Positions 8,136-15,425 of a DNA stretch of 15,425 bases are shown in pieces. How positions within the stretch are numbered: the first letter of the stretch is position 1; the number at the start of each line of letters is the position of its first letter. The DNA is from Glaciimonas sp. (GTDB lineage Bacteria > Pseudomonadota > Gammaproteobacteria > Burkholderiales > Burkholderiaceae), in contig JACMQE010000070.1 in NCBI GenBank assembly GCA_014377145.1, forward strand, positions 1 to 15,425, in the 5' to 3' direction. Made by a program: the position numbers and the translations under genes. Below the pieces are notes generated by a model. The model had not been told where the DNA came from. It saw only the letters and a program-made list of their open reading frames with translations, and did not search any database.

Positions 8136-11100
8136 CGTGGAAGCCGCGCTGTTTAAGCGATGTAATGGACACCAGGACTGCTGTTTCTTTCAACATACCA
8201 TTCGATGCGATTACGGGTCCCAACGACCAACATTGCCCTTTTTCAAGTTTAGACAAACGCTCCGCCCACTCCGCCTTAGTAGTACTTGTTGCCGTACTGA
8301 GAATCGCAGCAAAACTAGGAATCTCGGTCGTCGCTGGTTTAAAAAATAATTTATGACCAGCTTGAAACAGACGGTCGCGCTGCTCTTGATCAAAATTACT
8401 GGTTGTCTGCGTTGCCAATATCAGCGACAAGCCAAATTTTCGACCTTCGCGAATCATCTTGTCGATGGGCGAATCACTGCGATGATCCAAGTTTTGAATT
8501 TCATCAAGTACGATGGGAATAGGACGATTTTTATTTCCCGTACTAGATGCGTAATCATAAAGATTCCAAAGAGCGAATTCAGTAACCAGCTTTTGGATAT
8601 CGCGCGCCAGTGTTGTGAGTTGCAACACATTGACCCAGTGATCCGTAGAGGTCAGCATTGTTTCCCAGCTTGAATCGGTGCCGCTACGGAACGGCTCGGA
8701 CCGGACGAATGGATCTAGCTTACTCGCCAGGCTTTCCGCGGACTGGCTTCCCTCTGCCCGCAGCAGCTCTGGAATATCACTCATTGAAAATTCAGGATTA
8801 TCGATAATCCCCTGCTCCACGGTGCGAATAAGCGCCGAGGTTTGTTGGTCGCCCATCGACTCATAAACCGAGTTGAAAATACTGGCAACTCGTGTTGCTA
8901 CACCAAATGGTTTTTCAACGAAGAGCGGCAACGATGGATCGACTATTCTTTTTTGCGCTTGAAATGGATTCAGTGGTAATTTTTCGCTATAAATATAGTT
9001 GTTTTTCAGCTTAACTGCTTTTTGAAACTGCGACTCAACTTGGCTCGGCAAAAAGCCATCGGTGTAATCGACGATCAATGAGTGTAGGTTTTGACTAGCC
9101 ATTTCTGCCAGCAAACACTGTATGCCATATGTTTTTCCGGAACCCGTACCACCAAAGATCAACATATGTCTGTTTGCCAGCTGGGGGTGGCCATAATGCC
9201 AGTACACGCACTCTCCATTGTTCTTTTTCCCAATCAAAATTTGGGCAGGAACCGCCGCAAGCGGGGCTACAGACTCTGGTGCTGACGTTTGAACTGGCAT
9301 CTCTGTAATCGTCGAAGCACTGGTAGCTTGCACTTCCTGGTATGACGTCGTGGCTAAAACTCCAATTGCAGGCAGCAGATCGATTTTCTCAGTAGTAACC
9401 GACGGCATAACCGGCACAGGAGTTGGCGCTGGCGCTGGCGCTGGTGTTGGCGCTGGTGTTGGCGCTGGTGTTGGTGTTGGCACTGGTGTTGGCGCTGGTG
9501 TTGGCGCTGGCGCTGGTGTTGGCGCTGGTGTTGGCGCTGGCGCTGGCGTTGGTGTTGGCGCTGGCGCAGACGCCACGTTGGTGACATCAACCGTCGGGTT
9601 CACACCACCCGAAAGCACTGGCCGCAGCCGTATTGAAGAACCTTCGAGGGATAGCACCTCTCTCTGGTAGTCAAACAAGCTAGTTACACCCTGATAGCCA
9701 ATCGCTACATGCTTGATGGCAAAATCCGCTGACACCGTCAGCATTGGGTTAATGACTCCCTCTGGTAGCTCGATCGCCGTCACCACTGGAATTGGTCCCG
9801 CCTCATCTGTCCAAAAAGTAAAGATAGCTGCCTGCCAACTGATTTCATAATAGCCCTCGGCCAGCTGTTCAAGCGCACTGTCGAGCTTGCGTCTCTCCTG
9901 TTCCGAAAGATCTACCACCGAACGCGAAGTGATCGCCCTATGCAACTGCGCCCACCAATATCGCCGGTCGAAGCTTATTCTCGGTATATCGGGAATATTC
10001 GGCGCAAAAAGCGTTGTCAATTGGCGTAACCCGTCATGAACCTGCTCCCGGGCTTTTTGCAAATGCTCATCATTTTTTTTCGCAAACTTGCATTCAATGA
10101 CCCTTGCGTGAATCAACGGCACATCATCCTCGCGCAGGACCAGCGACAACTGGAGCAAATCAGGGCGATGTGTCACATCGCTGCCGGCGAACCAGTGCTG
10201 TACTGAATCGACAGGGAGCAATTGCATCATCGCTGCGCCTGGAGTCTTTTCGAGTGCACGATGGATCGCGGCAAAACCCACCACCTCGCGAATTTTTTCA
10301 CCATTTCCTACTACCGCACGTAACGAGGACAGACCGATGATTTCTTCCGCCTCGGCCACGATTTTCAATGCCATTAACTCAAAATTCACCTCTGTCTGGA
10401 AAGGCAGCAATCCCTTCAGCTGCCCCCTGACAAGCGAACTAAGCTGCGTCAGCGTATCCTGCTCTGTTGAAATTGAAAGATTGAGCTCGCCATACGCGCC
10501 CAGACCAGAAGTGAATCCAACAATTTTTCTCGCGCCATTCATTTCATGACTGCCCAGCAGTCGCTTATCGATAAACGGATCAATGCATGCCACCCACTGC
10601 GCCTTTTTATGCATTGCTTCGACCACCGCGTGCCATGGCTGATAATCCACTTGCCCGAAAATCAAATGCTCACTGTCCGGATTTTGCGGGTAACGCAAAC
10701 GCGCCGACAGATCTGCGTGCAAGGTCTGAATGCGCAGGCGACGATTGCTCAACAGACTCTGGCGGCGCAAAGCATCGCCACGCTGTATAGGACGCGGGTA
10801 CTCACAAATGGGAAATTTGCTAATGCTGCTGAAGTCATAATTGAAGGGCAGCGCCGACTCCGCCTCACCAACCAGCCCGCCGGTCAAAAATCGCATCAAA
10901 AAAGCCACATCGTAAAGTCGGCTTTCCTGCAACAATAACGCTTTTATTTTTTCGCGATCGGGCGCGAAATGATGGCCTACCGATAAAACTAGCGGACGAC
11001 CCTTCTCACGAAAAGTGGCCGTCACGTAATCGCGCCATGCGACTAATTTATTTTCAACTGCCATTGGTGATGATGAGGTGGAATAAACCACAACGACACA

Positions 11101-13560
11101 TTGAAACGCAGGCCAATGCTCAGGCGATAGTTTCAAATAAGTACGCAAAAACTGCTCAACGCCCGACAAGATGGTTGCCAGGTCTTCGACGTGGACTGCA
11201 AGTATTCGCATGCCGTCTTCGGCAACAGCGTACAACTGCTGGTAATCCTTTAGTACTCGCGCCACTACCTCGCTTTCTTCCGTGGCACGTACTGTGTCGG
11301 CGACATCGTCATCAATTTCCTCGTCGCGCAACAAAGTTTGCACCGCCAAGCTTTTTTCGGTCGACGGCACGCCGCCAAGGTAATGCAGTAAGCCAAACGA
11401 TTTAATTGCCGCCGACAAAGTTTTTTGCCCATCGACGATCAGTCCGGCGAGCGGTCGGCGAATCTGGACCAGGTTTAGCAACCTCACAAAATCTGTATGG
11501 GCGTTCCTTCCTATGGCTTCTTCAGCCAAGATTTCTGGAAAGCTATCGAGCAGGAAGCGCGCCCGCGCGTCAGTCAATTCCATCACCGGCGGGCTGATCC
11601 CCCATGCAACGGCGGAGCGCAAATAAGCATCATTCGGCACCATTTTTTCGTCAACCAGCAAGAAAGCCTTGTAAAAACGGCGCAGCAATTGCTCTGCACC
11701 TTTCAACTGCCGATCCAGCATTTTTTTGGCTACGATCTCATAGGCCTTTTGAAACGCCAGAAAGCAGGTGGCGTTAGCCTGATAATAGCCGTGCTCTACA
11801 AAGCATTGCAACCATATACGATAAGTACCGATCAACTTTTGCAAGGACAGAAACAAACCGGCATCGATTGCTGACTGACTGATCTCGCTCATCAGATTAA
11901 TAACCTGCAGATTTGTCAGTGATTGGCTCAACAATCGATTCGCTTCTTCTTCGTCGACGGCAAAATAAAGCGCAGCCATCACGACAGAAGGCAGTTGAAA
12001 AGCAGGCAACATCATTTTTCCATGCTCTTGCTGCGGCCATGCTTCACTGACATGTTTGGCCGAGGAAAAACGCACTCGCTCAGGATGGTTAGGACCAAAA
12101 GACCACTTAAAATGCTGCGACCACGATTGTTCAGGATCATGCGCCGCTATGTCAACATGAAACAAAATATGCGGTGTAAACCGGCCCGCTTTAAAAGTTA
12201 CATTGTGTTCAAGATCCAATTCCAGCATCACCGGCACCGAGCACGCCCATAGCGAGCGCGCTTGCATCGCCTGATCAGAATCGATCGGCAGTTTCAAGTC
12301 CATACCAGAAATCAAATCTGGCAAGCCGCCCAGACATCCTTGCAACAACTCTTTAGCCAATCCATCGCCATCGTGACCGCCTTCCGGGTCATCGTTCAAG
12401 TCATGCTGAAATGCGTCAACCGCAATATGTATCCTGACAACTGAGGCTGACAGCGATTCATCACCCGCTTGCTCAGAAAAATTACGCCACGCTTGCCAGA
12501 TCCCCTGCAACATGACATCGACACTTGAACCGTACAACACATCAAACTTTTCAGGAGCGGGTGGCTTAGGCCCCTTTGAACGTGATTTCAGTACTTTCGT
12601 GAGCGGATAAATATCGGTTTGCATCAAGCGCTGTTTTGCCTCTGAATCGGCATCGAAAATATAGTCATGCAACGTACGCTTGAATTCATCCATGCTCTGA
12701 TAAGACGCAGTACCATCCAGTGTTTCCGGCAACTCAAGCCGATCATCCTCGATCGCGGCCTCTATTTTCTCCCAGGCTTTTTTTTGATCGACAGGTGTCT
12801 TGAAGTGTTGATGCGAAATGAATGAATTCGCGCTTTTGATCAGATCAGTACTTTTTTTATTTTTTTCAACGTGTAATAAAGGGGAAATGTCCCAGTATGG
12901 CAAATTCCGGTAAAAGCCGTCGATTACTTCTGTCAGACTATTGAAATTGATTATAACGTGAATTATTTCAGTATCAAAAAATTCAGCCAGCTTGATAAGT
13001 CGCAGCGGCCGCACTTTGAACAGTTCGTTGAGCACACTTTCGAAACGCTCCGTCTCGCTGCTTGTAGCATCCGACATGAACCGGTCGCAGAAACGCCGTA
13101 TCCAGGGAGCAAAGGATTGTCCCATCATTTTCCATATCCTGACTTCATCAAGCACATGGAAATCCGCCAAGCTGCCCTGATCGGATGCATGATTCAATCC
13201 AACCAGCACAATAACAAGGCCATCCTTATCTTTTGGCAAAGTAATACTTCGATAGAAAGTCAGTTGATCTTCTTCATCGATCCAGTGCCGCTTTCTCATT
13301 TCTGCGACTAATTTTGCGTGCGTTCCACGTTTCTCCCATTCGCGCCAGAGACCAGTAGCGATCCGAAAGTGACAGACCAGATTCTGACTTTGTACCGCCG
13401 TGAGGCGATGCTCTTCCAATGAAGAAAACAGACCGAAAGCGGCTTGCGGGCTCAGGCTTTCTGTAATGAAGCGAGCTTCGCGCATGCCATCCGAAGCGCT
13501 CATGACCCGATCCCACTCATTCTTCAGATAATCGGAAAAATCTTCAGTATAAAAATTCAT
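8128..13560 (-). CDS. DptH-like giant protein: candidate PD-(D/E)XK nuclease fused to HerA/FtsK-type ATPase
   Basis: 1810-aa protein. The C-terminal third is a HerA/FtsK-type ATPase. Walker A is GGTGSGKT at 1470-1477, with VDYTDGF just after, and Walker B is [13 protein letters not shown] with D1686 and E1687. A sensor-like [11 protein letters not shown] follows. Size, domain order and the [19 protein letters not shown] stretch resemble DptH, the large subunit of PT-dependent restriction; the identity is not certain. A 52-residue (A/T/V)P linker at 1332-1383 precedes the ATPase. Upstream of it, [10 protein letters not shown] (D1134) and RVIECKF (E1156, K1158), followed by a helix with [13 protein letters not shown], look like a PD-(D/E)XK nuclease core. 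The N-terminal 1000 residues are not recognised; a block [20 protein letters not shown] starts near residue 990. The ATG lies 15 bp after the previous stop with GGAG at 13571-13574. The 3' end overlaps the DUF4007 start by 8 bp. Confidence 0.82.
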   Translation of the reverse strand: MNFYTEDFSDYLKNEWDRVMSASDGMREARFITESLSPQAAFGLFSSLEEHRLTAVQSQNLVCHFRIATGLWREWEKRGTHAKLVAEMRKRHWIDEEDQLTFYRSITLPKDKDGLVIVLVGLNHASDQGSLADFHVLDEVRIWKMMGQSFAPWIRRFCDRFMSDATSSETERFESVLNELFKVRPLRLIKLAEFFDTEIIHVIINFNSLTEVIDGFYRNLPYWDISPLLHVEKNKKSTDLIKSANSFISHQHFKTPVDQKKAWEKIEAAIEDDRLELPETLDGTASYQSMDEFKRTLHDYIFDADSEAKQRLMQTDIYPLTKVLKSRSKGPKPPAPEKFDVLYGSSVDVMLQGIWQAWRNFSEQAGDESLSASVVRIHIAVDAFQHDLNDDPEGGHDGDGLAKELLQGCLGGLPDLISGMDLKLPIDSDQAMQARSLWACSVPVMLELDLEHNVTFKAGRFTPHILFHVDIAAHDPEQSWSQHFKWSFGPNHPERVRFSSAKHVSEAWPQQEHGKMMLPAFQLPSVVMAALYFAVDEEEANRLLSQSLTNLQVINLMSEISQSAIDAGLFLSLQKLIGTYRIWLQCFVEHGYYQANATCFLAFQKAYEIVAKKMLDRQLKGAEQLLRRFYKAFLLVDEKMVPNDAYLRSAVAWGISPPVMELTDARARFLLDSFPEILAEEAIGRNAHTDFVRLLNLVQIRRPLAGLIVDGQKTLSAAIKSFGLLHYLGGVPSTEKSLAVQTLLRDEEIDDDVADTVRATEESEVVARVLKDYQQLYAVAEDGMRILAVHVEDLATILSGVEQFLRTYLKLSPEHWPAFQCVVVVYSTSSSPMAVENKLVAWRDYVTATFREKGRPLVLSVGHHFAPDREKIKALLLQESRLYDVAFLMRFLTGGLVGEAESALPFNYDFSSISKFPICEYPRPIQRGDALRRQSLLSNRRLRIQTLHADLSARLRYPQNPDSEHLIFGQVDYQPWHAVVEAMHKKAQWVACIDPFIDKRLLGSHEMNGARKIVGFTSGLGAYGELNLSISTEQDTLTQLSSLVRGQLKGLLPFQTEVNFELMALKIVAEAEEIIGLSSLRAVVGNGEKIREVVGFAAIHRALEKTPGAAMMQLLPVDSVQHWFAGSDVTHRPDLLQLSLVLREDDVPLIHARVIECKFAKKNDEHLQKAREQVHDGLRQLTTLFAPNIPDIPRISFDRRYWWAQLHRAITSRSVVDLSEQERRKLDSALEQLAEGYYEISWQAAIFTFWTDEAGPIPVVTAIELPEGVINPMLTVSADFAIKHVAIGYQGVTSLFDYQREVLSLEGSSIRLRPVLSGGVNPTVDVTNVASAPAPTPTPAPAPTPAPTPAPAPTPAPTPVPTPTPAPTPAPTPAPAPAPTPVPVMPSVTTEKIDLLPAIGVLATTSYQEVQATSASTITEMPVQTSAPESVAPLAAVPAQILIGKKNNGECVYWHYGHPQLANRHMLIFGGTGSGKTYGIQCLLAEMASQNLHSLIVDYTDGFLPSQVESQFQKAVKLKNNYIYSEKLPLNPFQAQKRIVDPSLPLFVEKPFGVATRVASIFNSVYESMGDQQTSALIRTVEQGIIDNPEFSMSDIPELLRAEGSQSAESLASKLDPFVRSEPFRSGTDSSWETMLTSTDHWVNVLQLTTLARDIQKLVTEFALWNLYDYASSTGNKNRPIPIVLDEIQNLDHRSDSPIDKMIREGRKFGLSLILATQTTSNFDQEQRDRLFQAGHKLFFKPATTEIPSFAAILSTATSTTKAEWAERLSKLEKGQCWSLGPVIASNGMLKETAVLVSITSLKQRGFHDE
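9412..9567 (-). repeat. Hexanucleotide tandem repeat encoding an Ala/Thr/Val-Pro linker
   Basis: This is an in-frame array of 26 two-codon units, mostly GCGCCA, ACACCA or ACGCCA, giving 26 (A/T/V)P dipeptides. Proline is almost always CCA. The array joins the unrecognised and nuclease-like part of the 1810-aa protein to its ATPase domain. Such Pro-Ala-Thr linkers are usually stiff and extended. Because the unit is 6 bp, slippage during replication would change linker length without breaking the frame. Confidence 0.95.
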
Positions 13561-13570
13561 TACAGCTCTG

Positions 13571-13574
13571 CTCC
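13571..13574 (-). promoter_or_regulatory. Ribosome binding site of the 1810-aa gene
   Basis: GGAG on the minus strand lies 10 bp before the ATG at 13558-13560, inside the 15-bp gap after the preceding stop codon. It is the clearest Shine-Dalgarno site at any gene junction in the window and supports this start. Confidence 0.6.
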
Positions 13575-13575
13575 A

Positions 13576-15177
13576 TCATCCAGGATTTTTTACCATCGAC
13601 ACTGCGTCGGAAAGTTCGACCAGAAACCCTCCCTGCTGCAACGCTTCCTCGACCCATGCGGTGCTGGATGACGCCGCATAACTGCTATCGTCTGTTTCAG
13701 TCCCATTCCATGCGAGTGCAACAGTTAACTGTTCACCACCAAGAGCGATTCCATAATGAGCAAAGACTCGTTGATAAAAAGTTGTAAGTCGAATTCTCTC
13801 ATTAGGACGAATCACTGCAGCGACCAAAAACCGTAACAATCCTTGGTGTAAACTAAAACGCTGACCAGAACCGTTAAGTGGAATAACCATTCCTATTTCT
13901 TTTGCAATTTTTCTAAAAATCTGAAATCCATGTTTATCCGCCTCGACTTTGCTACCAGAACCGACTACTAGTTTATTTCTCAAAACACGATAAAGTAGTG
14001 CCTCAATATAATTAAATGAGGCTTCCGAAATTTTCCTTGTCGGCGCCCCAATTTTTGCTTCATTATCAGAAAAAATCCATGCATAGTTACCAACGAACCC
14101 AATCGTTTCTTTCTCCGAATAATCAATTCTTCGAGCTTGAAAGCAAAGGCTTCTCAATACCTGCATACAACATAAAATTTGCAGTAGTTCCAATTTATCC
14201 ATTGTCCCAATTCTCGAACAACAAATATTATCAATTTCTATTGCAAACAACATAGCTTCAATATTAGTTGAAGCTGGAACCCAGCCAAGCATTGCTTTTT
14301 TGTTTACTGAGATCTTGCTTGACTCATCTTTATTTATTTTTAATTCAACTAATGCACCATCAACAAAGTTAGCAATAGAGGAAAGCGGCGATCCAGCATC
14401 AAGCAATATATCTGTAAATTTTGTAGTTATATTTTTTTCAGAATTCCGGACCTGATCTTTTAGATGGAAATACTCTGGACGTTTTAATAATTCTAATAAA
14501 TTTTCCGACTCAATATTAGAAAATAAATTTGACAATTGAAGAAAAAGAAGCTCCCCTCCTCTAGCCATGAAATTATGTCGATCATGTGCAAAATATTTTT
14601 CAGCATCGCTCCATTCATTTATACTTGAATTTTTATTAGCTTTGCTATGTAACCAATTTAATTCTCTAGCTAAAAAAACTGATGACATTGGCAAGAAACT
14701 ATAGGTTACCCAAGTTCTATTTTTTGCCACCCCAACAAAGCCACCAAATAAACTTTGAATTATACTTATTGTTTCCTGTTGATCTTCTTTTGATCCGGTT
14801 ATTTTATTTCCAATAAAATCAAGAGCTTGAATGTAGGCCTTATTATGTATAGGATGACGAGTCTCTAGTTTTGATATTGGAAAAAATGAAAAAAGCTTAG
14901 TAGCAATTTTATCTTCCGGATAGTAACAAGGAAATTCATCTCCACTACAATTTAGATTAAATTCATAACTAAAATCACCATTATTTTTTTTAGGAGAGGA
15001 AAATACTAAAAATAATTCAGCTAAATATTCAACCGGAGTTTGATCTTTATAATATCTTCTGCCATAAAGTCGAATAGCAGAATTGTCTTTTTCTTCGCCT
15101 AATGATTCGCCTTTCAGGTTTTTGGGATATTTTAAAGAAATTATATTTTTTATTTCATCTATTTTTATTTTAGGCAT
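13576..15177 (-). CDS. Uncharacterised defence-operon protein of 533 aa
   Basis: I do not recognise this protein with confidence. It has no P-loop, signal peptide or membrane segment that I can see, so it is not DptF-like. Notable stretches are YYKDQTPVEYLAELFLVF (residues 42-59), HNFMARGGELLFLQLSNLF (201-219) and a C-terminal block starting near GQRFSLHQGLLRFLVAAVIR, which may be a helical domain. It directly precedes the DptH-like gene, where dptG would stand in a classic dptFGH operon, but I see no evidence that it is DptG. Its ATG overlaps the end of the upstream gene by 8 bp (ATGCCTAA at 15170-15177), so it is part of the operon. Composition is split: bases from about 13860 to 15177 are AT-rich, with several sampled 60-bp lines at 23-42% GC. 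The last 250-300 bp are GC-rich (one line 62%). Confidence 0.7.
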   Translation of the reverse strand: MPKIKIDEIKNIISLKYPKNLKGESLGEEKDNSAIRLYGRRYYKDQTPVEYLAELFLVFSSPKKNNGDFSYEFNLNCSGDEFPCYYPEDKIATKLFSFFPISKLETRHPIHNKAYIQALDFIGNKITGSKEDQQETISIIQSLFGGFVGVAKNRTWVTYSFLPMSSVFLARELNWLHSKANKNSSINEWSDAEKYFAHDRHNFMARGGELLFLQLSNLFSNIESENLLELLKRPEYFHLKDQVRNSEKNITTKFTDILLDAGSPLSSIANFVDGALVELKINKDESSKISVNKKAMLGWVPASTNIEAMLFAIEIDNICCSRIGTMDKLELLQILCCMQVLRSLCFQARRIDYSEKETIGFVGNYAWIFSDNEAKIGAPTRKISEASFNYIEALLYRVLRNKLVVGSGSKVEADKHGFQIFRKIAKEIGMVIPLNGSGQRFSLHQGLLRFLVAAVIRPNERIRLTTFYQRVFAHYGIALGGEQLTVALAWNGTETDDSSYAASSSTAWVEEALQQGGFLVELSDAVSMVKNPG

Positions 15178-15425
15178 ATGGCCGCTCTAATCTATTATTT
15201 TCTTTATCCAAAATATATTGGTGCAATGTAATTCGTCCATCAATTCCTGATCGCAATAAATCAATTTGAGCCGCAGGACGATCTCGGCGGCTAGGCGAAT
15301 TTAGTAAGGTTGCTCGAAAGCACTCAATCTGTGTCAAATGAATTTGGGAAAGCCCACTTCCTAAATTTCCTACGCTACGCCCATGAATATAGTCAAGCAG
15401 TGGAAGTGACAATGGGAGATCAACC
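15170..15425 (-). CDS. C-terminal end of an unidentified upstream gene (cut by the window edge)
   Basis: An open frame enters from the right edge and ends in TAA at 15170-15172, giving about 84 visible residues. They include LPLLDYIHGRSVGNLGSGLS and a C-terminus LDKENNRLERPYA. A TTG at 15412 could be a start, but the frame stays open beyond it to the edge, so a partial gene is more likely than a complete 80-aa one. I do not recognise the family; it does not look like the C-terminus of DndD or DndE as I know them. The 8-bp overlap with the next gene places it in the same operon. It may be a modification gene or another effector. Confidence 0.55.
   Translation of the reverse strand, partial: VDLPLSLPLLDYIHGRSVGNLGSGLSQIHLTQIECFRATLLNSPSRRDRPAAQIDLLRSGIDGRITLHQYILDKENNRLERPYA

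Noticed and set aside
9412..9567. Repeat array as a CRISPR
   Set aside because: Units are 6 bp with no spacers and encode an in-frame linker.
9354..9590. Minus-strand RQHQRQ-rich open frame
   Set aside because: It is an out-of-frame reading of the same 6-bp repeat inside the 1810-aa gene.
9350..9670. Plus-strand Gly/Ala/Val-rich open frame of 106 aa
   Set aside because: It is the antisense of the Pro-rich repeat; the repeat keeps several frames open on both strands.
13576..15177. 533-aa protein as DptF or DptG
   Set aside because: No Walker motif as expected for DptF, and no sequence stretch I can match to DptG; position alone is not enough.

Overview
The window is one long minus-strand operon of a Gram-negative bacterium, most likely a proteobacterium (a guess from codon use and protein style only). 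It looks like part of a defence island. Six open frames run right to left: a gene cut by the right edge (15170-15425), an uncharacterised 533-aa protein, a giant 1810-aa protein with a HerA/FtsK-type ATPase, a DUF4007 protein, a giant 1499-aa P-loop ATPase, and an 843-aa putative SAM methyltransferase. The methyltransferase resembles the family named after its link to DNA phosphorothioation (PT). Neighbouring genes overlap by 8 bp or lie 7-20 bp apart, so they are almost certainly co-transcribed and translationally coupled. No promoter is visible; it should lie to the right of the window.

By family knowledge, DUF4007 proteins, DptH-like HerA ATPases and this methyltransferase family cluster with dnd PT genes. 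I infer that this is the effector half of a PT-linked anti-phage system. It is not the classic dptF-dptG-dptH set, because no DptF-like or DptG-like gene is visible. It may belong to the PbeABCD-like group or be a hybrid of several modules. The modification genes (dndA-E) are not in the window and would be expected to the right of it or elsewhere.

The most interesting protein is the 1810-aa one. I see a candidate PD-(D/E)XK nuclease core (D1134, E1156, K1158) ahead of a 52-residue Ala/Thr/Val-Pro linker and then a HerA-type ATPase (Walker A 1470-1477, Walker B around 1683-1687). This would be a nuclease tethered to a DNA translocase. The methyltransferase has a clear SAM-binding motif but no visible DPPY-type catalytic motif, and its C-terminus resembles the DD-peptidase/Hedgehog metal-binding fold.

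Base composition is mosaic. The 533-aa gene is AT-rich over most of its length but turns GC-rich over its last 250-300 bp, and the two giant genes and the DUF4007 gene are near 50% GC. The methyltransferase gene is AT-rich again. This suggests assembly by recombination. The 179 bp at the left edge hold no clear gene, only a short open stretch on the plus strand and a weak hairpin.
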